Shown here: positions 44,225 through 53,083 of the stretch, one piece after another
Position numbering within the stretch: position 1 is the first letter of the stretch
How the letters are laid out: each line of letters starts with the position of its first letter
From: Parapedobacter tibetensis
Lineage (GTDB): Bacteria; Bacteroidota; Bacteroidia; Sphingobacteriales; Sphingobacteriaceae
NCBI RefSeq assembly: GCF_024704835.1
Contig: NZ_JAMXBE010000003.1
Location: 454,567-516,722, forward strand
Length of the DNA stretch: 62,156 nucleotides
Reading direction: 5' to 3'
The notes under the pieces: model-generated
The model's input: only the letters and a program-made list of their open reading frames with translations
Databases searched by the model: none
What the model was told of the DNA's origin: nothing
Translations under genes and position numbers: made by a program

Positions 44225-45544
44225 ATGGCGAAAAGAATAAAGGCGATTAAATGTCCGCAGTGTGGCAGTGTGGAAAACACACTGCTCAAGGCAGACTATT
44301 ATAAATGCAATAGCTGTGGTACCGAATATTTTTTGGATAGCGATGATGTAAACATCAACCATAATTACCGCTATGACACCCTTCAACCGGCGAGTACAGG
44401 AGGCGTTAACCGGATTATATTTATCGGGGTAGGAATCGTATTTGGCCTCGTTATATTGATCAACATCCTGAGTTCGGTCTTTTCAAAAAAATCAAACGGC
44501 AAGCATACAACGGGACACATCGCTTCTGCCGCCGGACAAATGGAACAATATTATTGGTATAGCAAATCTATTTCATTTTTTGAAGATACCGTAAAGAAGC
44601 CCCTATTCATGCTAGTGGGATCCCAACGCAAAAGGGGAGGGGGCATCGAAGAAGGCAAGGTAATGGCTGTTTTTTATGATGCTCTAAACAATAAGGAAGT
44701 GACGCGGACCGAATTGCCCGCTAATCCTGGCTCCATCAGTGTCAGATTCCGTGAATTTGAAAATGGCAAGCTTTATTTTATCATTGACGACACCAAACTT
44801 TTTCAGGTGGATAAGCGAGATAAGGCGGTGGCAGAAGTTTCGCCCGATACATACAGCAACCTACCTGAACTACAGGCCGGATTCGCCAAAATCGAGTTTA
44901 TTTATAATAGTGATGGCGACGGATTTAGAGTTATGACCAATGAAGGTAAGCAGGTATTTTACTACCCCATCATTCAAAAAGTCTACACCAAAGACGACCT
45001 ATATAAATCCCAGCGAGGATTTGACAATATTCCGGCCAACACACCGGTACGGACGGGTTTTGCCTTTTCATCTGAGAGTATATTTTATCCCGATGAAAAA
45101 ATCCAGCTGGTCAAATATCAATATAAAATACCCATTGGCTATCCCAAAACTAGCCCGCGCTTCAGTTGGTCGCGGAATTATGGTGGTGCAGGAGTCTTTA
45201 CTGGAGCAGATCCTTATAAAAAGGAATTTATCAGCAAACGGAATATGAACGACGCACGGGTGCTTTCTTATGAGGATTTCACGCCAGACAGGCTTTATTT
45301 CAAGCCTGAAGTGCTTGACTATAATGAGGAGTCGGTGCTCATCGCATTTAAACCTACCCCGGCTGATGATGCTACCTATTCCGTCCAATTGATGGATGCC
45401 AAAACAGGTACGATACGGTGGACATATCCTACTGAAGAGAAGTACATCGCTTCCGGCCGGATAGTGAGTGCCGGCTACTTTGTAAAGGAGTTTCTACTGG
45501 GGCTTGATGGAAAGTTAAAACACCGGTTTAAAGCACCCGATTAA
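44225..45544 (+). CDS. Zinc-ribbon membrane protein with large C-terminal domain
   Basis: The 439-residue protein has an N-terminal zinc ribbon (KCPQCGSVENTLLKADYYKC, NSCG: C-x2-C-x16-C-x2-C), one transmembrane helix at about 63-86 (IIFIGVGIVFGLVILINILS) and an extracytoplasmic domain of about 330 residues rich in beta strands, perhaps a propeller (AVFYDALNNKEVTRTELPAN, SVQLMDAKTGTIRWTYPTEE). No family is recognised. It is translationally adjacent to the DUF1266 gene. Confidence 0.7.
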   Translation: MAKRIKAIKCPQCGSVENTLLKADYYKCNSCGTEYFLDSDDVNINHNYRYDTLQPASTGGVNRIIFIGVGIVFGLVILINILSSVFSKKSNGKHTTGHIASAAGQMEQYYWYSKSISFFEDTVKKPLFMLVGSQRKRGGGIEEGKVMAVFYDALNNKEVTRTELPANPGSISVRFREFENGKLYFIIDDTKLFQVDKRDKAVAEVSPDTYSNLPELQAGFAKIEFIYNSDGDGFRVMTNEGKQVFYYPIIQKVYTKDDLYKSQRGFDNIPANTPVRTGFAFSSESIFYPDEKIQLVKYQYKIPIGYPKTSPRFSWSRNYGGAGVFTGADPYKKEFISKRNMNDARVLSYEDFTPDRLYFKPEVLDYNEESVLIAFKPTPADDATYSVQLMDAKTGTIRWTYPTEEKYIASGRIVSAGYFVKEFLLGLDGKLKHRFKAPD

Positions 45545-45566
45545 ATAAACCCAAAATGATAAGGTT

Positions 45567-46568
45567 ATGAGCATACTCAATATCTTTAAAACTCAGCTTT
45601 CCCAAGTCATCCAATGGGAAAACCAGGATCCGAACCTGCTTTGGTATAAATTCCCATCGAAAAGGAACGAGATAAAAAATGCCAGTAAGCTCATCGTTGC
45701 ACCCGGACAAGGATGTGTGCTCGTGTATGAGGGCAAGGTGGTAGACATCATCGAGGGGGAAGGCATCTTCAACCTCAAGACGGATAACCATCCCTTTATC
45801 ACCTCGCTGATCAACATCCGGAAGAACTTTGAGAGTGAGCATAAGCTGTTTGTGTATTTCTACCGCAAGGCCGAGGTGCTTAACCAGGGTTGGGGCACGG
45901 CAACACCTATCAAGTATGTCGATGCGGTTTACAACATTCCCGTGGAAATGGGCGCCAACGGCAATTTCTCCTATCACATCAGTGATATTGCATTCCTTTT
46001 TACCAACATCATGGGAAGCAAGGAGCATTATACTATACTGGATATGCAGCATGTCATCATCAATAGGATTCCACAGTTCATTGCCACACATTTGGCAGAA
46101 AAGAAGTATTCATTTCAGGAAATCGATGCGAATCTGACGAATATTGCTCGGGAGGTGATGCAAGGGCTGAATGATGAGTTTGCCCAACTGGGACTCACAC
46201 TCTCTGATTTTAAGATCATCGGCAACCAGTTTGACGAGGCAACAAAAGCACGTATCGCCAAGGTGGCTGACATCACGGCGGATGTGACGGCCGCAAAACA
46301 GGCTGGCCTTGATTATGCCGATTTGGAAAAACTCCGTGCCCTGCGCGATGCCGCCCGAAACGAAGGTGGTCTGGCAGGAGCCGGACTACAAATGGGGGTA
46401 GGGATGGAACTTGGCAAAAAGTTCAACGAGAAAACGGATGAAGTACTCCAATCAGGAAACGCCGATACGGTAGAAAAACTTCGGAAGCTCCAACTTCTGC
46501 TCAATGAAAATATCATCACACCGGAGGAGTTTGAAGCTAAAAAGAAGGAACTATTGTCTAACCTTTAA
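45567..46568 (+). CDS. SPFH-domain protein with C-terminal SHOCT motif
   Basis: The 333-residue protein has an SPFH/band-7 domain of the virion-core-like YdjI type (LLWYKFPSKRNEIKNASKLI, VAPGQGCVLVYEGKVVDIIE, IREVMQGLNDEFAQLGLTL-like region) and a C-terminal SHOCT motif (EKLRKLQLLLNENIITPEEF, EAKKKELLSNL). These proteins build rings or scaffolds at membranes. Together with its zinc-ribbon and DUF1266 neighbours it suggests a membrane stress or membrane-repair unit (inference). Confidence 0.82.
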   Translation: MSILNIFKTQLSQVIQWENQDPNLLWYKFPSKRNEIKNASKLIVAPGQGCVLVYEGKVVDIIEGEGIFNLKTDNHPFITSLINIRKNFESEHKLFVYFYRKAEVLNQGWGTATPIKYVDAVYNIPVEMGANGNFSYHISDIAFLFTNIMGSKEHYTILDMQHVIINRIPQFIATHLAEKKYSFQEIDANLTNIAREVMQGLNDEFAQLGLTLSDFKIIGNQFDEATKARIAKVADITADVTAAKQAGLDYADLEKLRALRDAARNEGGLAGAGLQMGVGMELGKKFNEKTDEVLQSGNADTVEKLRKLQLLLNENIITPEEFEAKKKELLSNL

Positions 46569-46579
46569 AATCAATTAAA

Positions 46580-46819
46580 ATGAAATTCATTATAGGTTTC
46601 CTAGCCATGCTGATTGTGCTTGCTCTTTTGACATACGTTGTTTTGAGGATTTGGGATATTGATGTCATTGCCCCCGAGCACATGAGCAAATCGTTGAAGA
46701 CCTTGGGCGTTCTGGCGATAGGTTCCACCGTGCTAACCATGATTATCGCCTTCTTCTTTCGTAACGATAAAAAAGGATACGATAGAGCAAGAGGCTCCGT
46801 AGCTCAACCCAAACATTGA
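46580..46819 (+). CDS. Small two-helix membrane protein
   Basis: The 79-residue protein has two transmembrane helices (FIIGFLAMLIVLALLTYVVL and LGVLAIGSTVLTMIIAFFFR) and a short polar tail. It starts 12 bases after the SPFH gene and closes the cluster. No family is recognised. Confidence 0.65.
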   Translation: MKFIIGFLAMLIVLALLTYVVLRIWDIDVIAPEHMSKSLKTLGVLAIGSTVLTMIIAFFFRNDKKGYDRARGSVAQPKH

Positions 46820-46931
46820 GTCAGGCCATGGGCTACGCAAGCGAGATTCATGAAGAATTATTTTGATTAATCTCATATTAACTATATTTTTGGATGAATC
46901 ACAATATTTACTCCCCAAAAGTTTTTTAGTT

Positions 46932-47789
46932 ATGCAAGATTTATCAAGCACAAACATAGACAACCTACAAGGGCATTGGAACAAATTTGCCGAAGCAGCC
47001 ATTGAATTTGCCCCTAGAATTGCTACCGCCGTTCTCTCAGCTATTATCATTCTTCTAATTGGCCTTTGGGTAATTAGTTTGATTCGCCGGTTGACTAACA
47101 AAATATTCGAAAAGCGAAATCTAGATCGTTCCCTACGAACGTTTTTAAGCAACCTGATTAATTGGACCCTTAAGATATTATTGTTTATAGTCGTTGTCTC
47201 CCAACTAGGGGTACAAACCTCTGCTTTTATTGCCCTTATCGGCGCCGGTGGATTGGCCATTGGCTTGGCATTACAGGGCTCCCTTGCAAATTTTGCTGGC
47301 GGTGTATTGATATTAACACTGAGACCATTTAGGGTTGGTGATTTTATTTCCACGAGCAGCGGAACCTCCGGCTCGGTCGTCGCGATTGATATTTTCAGCA
47401 CGAAATTAAATACCCCCCAAAACCAACGAATTGTTATACCAAACGGCGAGCTATCCAATAGCAGCATCACCAATTTCACGGCATTGGGAACACGTAGAAC
47501 TTGGTTTGATATAGGAGTTTCCTATGGTGCTAATTTGAAGGAGGCAAAGGAAATATTGACCAAAGTCGTTACAAACAATGAATTTGCTTTCAAAGAACCG
47601 GCGCCGCAGATCATGGTTACTGAATTGGGCGATAGCGCGGTAAACTTATCTGTACGAGTCACTACAAGCAACGAGAATTTTTGGGTCATGCATGAGCAGC
47701 TGATCATCGACTGTAAAGAAGCCCTGGATAAGGCAGGTATCGAAATACCTTTCCCGCAGCGCGATGTACATGTTTATAGCAAATCGTGA
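46932..47789 (+). CDS. Small-conductance mechanosensitive channel (MscS family)
   Basis: The 285-residue protein has three transmembrane helices; the pore helix is the glycine-rich GAGGLAIGLALQGSLANFAG, followed by GGVLILTLRPFRVGDFIS and the beta domain (NTPQNQRIVIPNGELSNSSI). It opens on membrane tension to release solutes in osmotic downshock. An upstream in-frame TTG at 46863 would add 23 residues; the ATG at 46932 is preferred. Confidence 0.93.
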   Translation: MQDLSSTNIDNLQGHWNKFAEAAIEFAPRIATAVLSAIIILLIGLWVISLIRRLTNKIFEKRNLDRSLRTFLSNLINWTLKILLFIVVVSQLGVQTSAFIALIGAGGLAIGLALQGSLANFAGGVLILTLRPFRVGDFISTSSGTSGSVVAIDIFSTKLNTPQNQRIVIPNGELSNSSITNFTALGTRRTWFDIGVSYGANLKEAKEILTKVVTNNEFAFKEPAPQIMVTELGDSAVNLSVRVTTSNENFWVMHEQLIIDCKEALDKAGIEIPFPQRDVHVYSKS

Positions 47790-47797
47790 CAAACTTC

Positions 47798-47851
47798 ACG
47801 CCTAAATAGCCCCAGACGATCAGACCCCATTTTATGGGTGGCCTGAGGCGT
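47798..47851. terminator. Hairpin between convergent mscS and methyltransferase genes
   Basis: ACGCCT (47798-47803) pairs with AGGCGT (47846-47851), with inner pairing ACCC-GGGT around ATTTTAT. It sits between two converging genes and could stop both transcripts. There is no strong T run, so this is tentative. Confidence 0.35.
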
Positions 47852-47855
47852 TTGA

Positions 47856-48761
47856 CTATACAAGTATATGCAGAAATAAATTAACTCCTTCGGGCTCCCT
47901 TTCGACCTTAATGTTCTCTTTTCTTAAGCCTGCCTGCATCGCAAGTTTAATTAGGTGCTCTTCTGAGCGGTGATGCAAATACCAATCGCCGAAAAGTTCC
48001 ATAAAAGCACGTGTAGGATTGTGGGTGCTGAAGTTACCAATAATAACTTCTCCGCCTGGGTTCGTCCAGCTCACAAATCTTCTGACAATCTTTACGAACA
48101 CACTATCATTAAAATAATCGAATAAGCCCGCACTCCAAACTATATCAAACATTCTGTCCGCTTCATACCGGAATATATTCTTTTCCATGAAATTGATTTC
48201 TTCGCTGTATGCTTTGTTCAACTCATTTGCGTAGGCGATGGCGCGGCTATCGGCTTCAATGCATAAGGTGCTTACCCGCCCCTTACCTATCCTTGCATAT
48301 AAATCTGTCAGGTCTCTAGCAGGACCGCTGGCCACATTTAGCAAATTAAGTTTCTCTTTTCCTTCAAGTCGGTTTGTGATTGTTTTGATAAAATAGGTCT
48401 TCCGATTACGCACTGCCTGAGTAGCGGCACTGCTTTGCCAGAATCTATCCCATTTTTCAAAGCGCTTATCCGACGTTGTATATTTTCTATATATCTTGTC
48501 GATAATCATAAAGTCTCCAGCGTAACCATAAGGTTTTGTAATGGAATGGCCATGAAGGGTGGCCTGAAGACATTCCTCCCCAAAACTGTTTTGCATTAGT
48601 TTCAAATCAATATCAGCAATATTACCTGCCTTATACTCCCTGCCCAACTTATCCGCGATCCTAGTAAGCTGATCATACTCATGTGGCTCAGGGCCACCTT
48701 TGCTAACTATCTTTTGAAGAAATTCGATCGGTTGCACTAACTGGCTTTCAATAGTTCTCAT
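47856..48761 (-). CDS. Class I SAM-dependent methyltransferase
   Basis: The 301-residue protein has a helical N-terminal part (about 1-125) and a Rossmann methyltransferase core: LNLLNVASGPARDLTDLYAR (SAM motif I), VSTLCIEADSRAIAYANELN, FDIVWSAGLFDYFNDSVFVK and NPGGEVIIGNFSTHNPTRAF. The substrate is unknown. The divergent neighbour is an AraC regulator. The 282-base gap between them has a GGCTTAACG direct repeat and no clear gene. Confidence 0.8.
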   Translation of the reverse strand: MRTIESQLVQPIEFLQKIVSKGGPEPHEYDQLTRIADKLGREYKAGNIADIDLKLMQNSFGEECLQATLHGHSITKPYGYAGDFMIIDKIYRKYTTSDKRFEKWDRFWQSSAATQAVRNRKTYFIKTITNRLEGKEKLNLLNVASGPARDLTDLYARIGKGRVSTLCIEADSRAIAYANELNKAYSEEINFMEKNIFRYEADRMFDIVWSAGLFDYFNDSVFVKIVRRFVSWTNPGGEVIIGNFSTHNPTRAFMELFGDWYLHHRSEEHLIKLAMQAGLRKENIKVEREPEGVNLFLHILV

Positions 48762-49043
48762 AATCGTTGTTTTAAGAATTAAATGAATTGATTATGGTGT
48801 AAAGATGATGATCAAAGACAAGCTTTGGATACGTGACTTAATGAAAGGTATGGCGGGCTTAACGAAAGCTATAATTGGCTTAACGGAGTAAGGGAATGGG
48901 TATCGGTAAATATAACTATCTGATCGAGGTCAGCAAACTCGATATCATGGACATTGATGAGGTCAATATAGCCGACATTTAAACGTTGTATGCTTTTCCA
49001 TTATCAACTTTTCTTTCTACTTTTAACCAAGAGTAGTTGTGAT

Positions 49044-49934
49044 ATGAACGAAAACAGAGTCAAGCGGGAATTCATCTTATTGAATGTTGGCCGTGCAGTT
49101 CATCACGCGGATTGGAATTGGAAGAACATATATAGTCCTTTCGCCCGTATTCATTTAGTAGAAAGTGGATTCGCCGAAATCGTTCATGACGATCTTCGAT
49201 ATCCATTGAAAAAGGGCTACTTATACCTAACACCACCTTACACAAAACATAGCTATGCATGTACGGGAGACCTATCACTGTATTACATCCATATTTACGA
49301 GGCGCTGGGTAAGCAGTTAAGTATCTTCGATATTCTCGATTTTCCAGTAGAGATAAAAGCTGATGAAATTGTTGAAGCACTTATCAAACGCCTTGTTGCT
49401 GTCAATCCTGAGCTTGAATTACAATTCTACGATCCAAAAGACTACGATAACTCGCCAACTTTAATCAAGAATATCAGCCAGCATAAGCATGCGCGTCCTG
49501 CCATGGACATGGAAAATGAAGGCATCCTGAAACTGATTATTTCACGCTTTTTAGCACAGGCTTCCGACAAAAATTTAGGGCTTGATGAACGCATATTGCA
49601 GGCCATTCACTACATTCATAGTAATATCGATAAGCCTATAAAAATTGAGGAATTAGCACAAACATCTTGTCTAACGGAGGACCATTTTATCCGCCTTTTC
49701 AAAAAGCAGATGCAATGTACTCCAGGCAAATACATCAACCAAAAAAAAATCGAGCAGGCACAATTGATGATGCTTGTCAAAAATGTGACCATCAAGGAAC
49801 TGGCTTACAGATTAGGTTTTGAAAACATATCCTATTTTAACCGCCTCTTCAAGAAAATATCGGGCGAAAACCCTGGCAAGATGCAGCGTAAAATGTTAGC
49901 GATGAAAGAACCTTCAACTAAAAAGCAAGGTTGA
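49044..49934 (+). CDS. AraC-family transcription regulator
   Basis: The 296-residue protein has an N-terminal cupin-type sugar-sensing part (YPLKKGYLYLTPPYTKHSYA) and a C-terminal double helix-turn-helix (IEELAQTSCLTEDHFIRLFK, IKELAYRLGFENISYFNRLF, KKISGENPGKM). It lies 91 bases from the convergent GH29 gene and at the edge of the glycan locus, which suggests a role there. Start chosen at the ATG 49044; upstream residues are hydrophobic and unlike the family. Confidence 0.88.
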   Translation: MNENRVKREFILLNVGRAVHHADWNWKNIYSPFARIHLVESGFAEIVHDDLRYPLKKGYLYLTPPYTKHSYACTGDLSLYYIHIYEALGKQLSIFDILDFPVEIKADEIVEALIKRLVAVNPELELQFYDPKDYDNSPTLIKNISQHKHARPAMDMENEGILKLIISRFLAQASDKNLGLDERILQAIHYIHSNIDKPIKIEELAQTSCLTEDHFIRLFKKQMQCTPGKYINQKKIEQAQLMMLVKNVTIKELAYRLGFENISYFNRLFKKISGENPGKMQRKMLAMKEPSTKKQG

Positions 49935-50025
49935 CGTTGATTAAATAGTGCCCTTTCACTAATAAAACCAATTATATTTCCACAAAAACATTCCTTGAAA
50001 CAAGGAACATGCTCCTTGTTAGTTT

Positions 50026-51660
50026 TTAGTTGATCTTGAATACATAGGCTGGTTGGTTTTCATCATTGCCGGCCGGCAAACTAAGCTGCAGCCCTTCGTC
50101 TGATTGTATGAATTCAACCTTTTTCTTTTGTCCCAATAAAACCACTCGCTTAACAGTAACAGCATTTGGTGTAACGCTTTTAATCGTAACCCTTCCATTT
50201 ACCGGCCAACCCATAACGATGGCGTACAAATCTTTTCCCTTCCTTGTAAATCGAATATCTTCGGCGGTAAAGGGTTTATTTTTCCCCTCATTAAAGCCTT
50301 GAGCAGATAAAGGAGCGGCACCTTCCATCGCAGGCCCCTCGCCAAACACCTCCCAGGGTCTTGTACCAATTATGCTCTCGCTATTTACACTCATCCAGGA
50401 GGCAATCCCCTCAACCGTCTTCAGTGCCTCCGAATCAATAGACCCATCCCCACGAAGCGGTACGCTTAGCAATAGATTGCCATTTTTACTTACAACATCG
50501 GCTAACATATGAATAACCGTCTTTGCGCTTTTATAGCTTTTATTTTCATAGATTCGCCGGTCGTAATGCCAGGAACCGATGCAGGTGCACGTTTGCCAAG
50601 GTTCTTTTTCTATCTGATTACTTTGCCCTCGTTCTATATCCCAAACCATGCATTTTCGCTGCTGCTCATCCAAGATCTTCCCATTAATGACCGCTTCTAA
50701 ACTGCCGTTACGTTTTTGCTGATTAACGTTATAATAATGTGCTGCTATCTGTAATCCGGCATCATCAATTGGCCATAAAGGAAGCGCTGTGTCATCGAAA
50801 TAAACTAAATCCGGTTCATACTTATCAATAAGTTCGATCGTCCGGTCGTGAAAATTGTTGCAATATTTCTTGGTAGGCACATTAACTCCGTTGCCCCAAT
50901 GCCATTGGCGATGTATCATGCCATCGTCTTCACTATTTTCGCTCAACGGATGGTTTTGTGCATAAAGGTCTTGGGGATCAAGCCCATCCCACCATTTGCC
51001 CTTTCCATCCGCCTTTGTAATTTTTCCATCATAGGGAATTCCTTGCAATGGTCCTTTTTTATCTGCACGTTGAGCCGTTTCATACCAAGTCCATGCGTGG
51101 GCGGCATGTACACTCACACCGAAACGCAGTCCACGCCTCTTCGCGGCTTCTGCCCAGCCAGCCATTAAATCTTTTTTTGGCCCTACCTTCGTGGAGTTCC
51201 ATGGCTGATGACTACTGTCGTAGAGATCCAAATTATCGTGGTGATTGGCCAGCGCAACAAAATATTGAGCGCCTGCCCGTTTGTATAGATCCAACAGTGC
51301 TTCCGCATCCCATTTATCCGCTTCCCACTCATTGATCACATCTTTGAAACCAAATTTGGAGGGGTGACCGTACTTCTGCACATGGTAGTTGTACTGGTCG
51401 CTCCCTTCCTGATACATCCCTCTTGCGTACCAGTCACCTCTTTCTGGTTGACATTGAGGCCCCCAATGTGCCCAAAGGCCAAATTTTGCATCGCGGAACC
51501 ACTTGGGAACTTGGTATTGCTCCAACGATTTCCAGTCGGGCTTAAAGTCCACTTTAGCGATAGGCGCATTGGCGAGCATCTTTGAGCCCGCTATCGAGTT
51601 ACTTAACCAAAGCGACGGGATAGCCATTCCTAGGGCTTTTATTACGGTTCTTCTTTCCAT
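50026..51660 (-). CDS. GH29-family alpha-L-fucosidase, exported
   Basis: The 544-residue protein starts with a Tat-like signal (MERRTVIKALGMAIPSLWLS) and has the GH29 barrel: WFRDAKFGLWAHWGPQCQPE, RAGAQYFVALANHHDNLDLY, SSHQPWNSTKVGPKKDLMAG and YEPDLVYFDDTALPLWP, where the first Asp of FDD is the expected nucleophile. A C-terminal beta domain follows (FTAEDIRFTRKGKDLYAIVM). It removes alpha-L-fucose from glycans. The gene faces the AraC regulator and is opposite to the main operon. Confidence 0.9.
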   Translation of the reverse strand: MERRTVIKALGMAIPSLWLSNSIAGSKMLANAPIAKVDFKPDWKSLEQYQVPKWFRDAKFGLWAHWGPQCQPERGDWYARGMYQEGSDQYNYHVQKYGHPSKFGFKDVINEWEADKWDAEALLDLYKRAGAQYFVALANHHDNLDLYDSSHQPWNSTKVGPKKDLMAGWAEAAKRRGLRFGVSVHAAHAWTWYETAQRADKKGPLQGIPYDGKITKADGKGKWWDGLDPQDLYAQNHPLSENSEDDGMIHRQWHWGNGVNVPTKKYCNNFHDRTIELIDKYEPDLVYFDDTALPLWPIDDAGLQIAAHYYNVNQQKRNGSLEAVINGKILDEQQRKCMVWDIERGQSNQIEKEPWQTCTCIGSWHYDRRIYENKSYKSAKTVIHMLADVVSKNGNLLLSVPLRGDGSIDSEALKTVEGIASWMSVNSESIIGTRPWEVFGEGPAMEGAAPLSAQGFNEGKNKPFTAEDIRFTRKGKDLYAIVMGWPVNGRVTIKSVTPNAVTVKRVVLLGQKKKVEFIQSDEGLQLSLPAGNDENQPAYVFKIN

Positions 51661-51943
51661 TAATTTTCTTCTTAACTTATTTGAATTAGCATGGAGATGA
51701 AATCAATCTAAAACTTTGCGTGTTAGTGGCTTATAATTTGGCTTCACAGCATTGTTCAAAACTACATATATTTTCATATAAGCTCTTGTCCGTTATCGAC
51801 AAAATAGTGTACTTTATCGATGTTTTCAGCCATTATTGAAGACGCTTTTTGAAAAGCATTGAAGAAAAAAGTAAAATTATTGGTTAGATGTATCCCGAAA
51901 ATCTGTGTTTCGATGGAATGGGCCATCGAAACACTAGGCTTAA

Positions 51944-52078
51944 CGACCGGAAGAACAGGGATATAAGGGCATCATGGCGCTGTTCCGGCATGTAGTGACC
52001 GGAAGTAGTGTGGAAAAGGAACAGTTTATGCCGATGGACATCATCACCAAGGAGAACTACCTTTTTTACAAGAACTGA
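51944..52078 (+). pseudogene. Remnant: C-terminus of a LacI-type/periplasmic-binding regulator
   Basis: The frame reads PEEQGYKGIMALFRHVVTGS, then VEKEQFMPMDIITKENYLFY and a stop. This is the usual C-terminal end of LacI-type regulators and sugar-binding proteins (VTKEN ending). A stop codon precedes it and no start exists. It is the 3' scrap of a regulator once next to this glycan locus. The rest of the 51661-52227 gap shows nothing more. Confidence 0.55.
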
Positions 52079-52227
52079 CGGAAGTAATTAGCGGGTACGT
52101 TACTTAGTTAACAATTCTAATCACGAATTATTGGGCATTTGCAGTAGTCTGGCGAGTCTGTTTTTTTACAATTACGGGATACGTACCTGTAAATTAACTG
52201 GACTATACAGCTTTTTATTAACTAAAT

Positions 52228-52257
52228 TTTGAATTTATGTTAAATTTATTACTTTTG
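52228..52257 (+). promoter_or_regulatory. Promoter of the FecI-type sigma gene
   Basis: TTTG (52228-52231), 18 bases, TACTTTTG (52250-52257) is a Bacteroidota housekeeping promoter, 20 bases before the ATG at 52278. The surrounding bases are strongly AT-rich. Confidence 0.6.
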
Positions 52258-52277
52258 GTTTGGATTGTAATAAATCG

Positions 52278-52856
52278 ATGGCTAAATATAGCGATTTGAG
52301 CGATGGCGAATTAACTTCCTTGTTAAAAGAGGGGGACCGCGAAGCGTTCACTGCGATTTACGACAGATATTTCCGGCTATTACATACCCACGCTTATAAA
52401 TGGTTGCGCAACCGTGAAGAAACCAGGGATGTCATTCATGAAATATTTCTAAGATTATGGGAAAAACGGGAGTTTCTCTCCCTTGAACACGGTCTTCCCG
52501 GCTATTTATATACCTCGGTAAGAAACATGATATTCAACCTTCTGTCCCGAAAACGCATTGAATCCGAATATCTTATCTCCCTCGGTGGTTTTATCAATCA
52601 GGGTGAATGCATGACCGACCATCTCGTCAGGGAAAGACAGCTGGTGGAAATGATTGAATACGAGCTTGCGTCTATGCCACCCAAAATGCGTAAAGTCTTC
52701 CAGCTGAGTCGAAAGGAAAACCTAAGCCATAAAGAAATCTCCGAAACACTGGATATTTCCGAGCAAACCGTTCGTAAACATATCCAGCATGCACTAAAAA
52801 TCCTGCGTTTCAGGTTGGGTCTTTACCTCTTATTCTATTTCCTGACGAGGCTCTAA
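52278..52856 (+). CDS. FecI-type ECF sigma factor
   Basis: The 192-residue protein is a standard Bacteroidota ECF sigma factor: region 2 (GDREAFTAIYDRYFRLLHTH, ETRDVIHEIFLRLWEKREFL) and region 4 (MPPKMRKVFQLSRKENLSHK, EISETLDISEQTVRKHIQHA), ending in a hydrophobic tail (LGLYLLFYFLTRL). Such factors switch on the adjacent susC/susD genes when the SusC-FecR pair senses glycan. Here FecR survives only as a stub and SusC lies 9 kb away. Confidence 0.92.
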   Translation: MAKYSDLSDGELTSLLKEGDREAFTAIYDRYFRLLHTHAYKWLRNREETRDVIHEIFLRLWEKREFLSLEHGLPGYLYTSVRNMIFNLLSRKRIESEYLISLGGFINQGECMTDHLVRERQLVEMIEYELASMPPKMRKVFQLSRKENLSHKEISETLDISEQTVRKHIQHALKILRFRLGLYLLFYFLTRL

Positions 52857-52874
52857 AAAATTTTTTCATTTTTC

Positions 52875-52946
52875 TTTTACCCCCTGCCTGCCCCTTGACT
52901 GTATTTACTTACAAAAGGACATCAGATGCTACATACTGTGGAAGCG
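52875..52946 (+). repeat. 72-bp duplicated segment, copy 1
   Basis: The segment begins TTTTACCCCCTGCCTGCCCC and ends TGGAAGCG. Its first 30 bases equal those of the copy at 59431-59502; the rest is about 80% identical, with equal total length. It covers the gap after the sigma gene and the first codons of the FecR stub. Confidence 0.85.
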
Positions 52947-53066
52947 CACAAGGCAAAAGAACTCCTGAAAAATACCTGGTTGGTAACTGGTACGGAAGAA
53001 GAACGGCCGATTCCACACCGGATGAATGTGAGCGGCAGCCTGGTACAGAATCCGGGGGATAATTAA
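52926..53066 (+). pseudogene. FecR anti-sigma factor, N-terminal stub
   Basis: The 46-residue frame contains AKELLKNTWLVTGTEEERPI, which resembles the FecR N-terminus (AKELLxKYLxGxxTEEE). It breaks off after that and ends in a stop. The transmembrane and periplasmic FecR domains are absent. Position directly after the FecI-type gene fits. Confidence 0.6.
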
Positions 53067-53083
53067 ACCGATCAGCAGGCGAT

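Noticed and set aside
48896-48982. 28-residue frame (MGIGKYNYLIEVSKLDIMDI) before the AraC gene
   Set aside because: It could be a peptide or gene scrap, but no family or ribosome-site evidence supports it.
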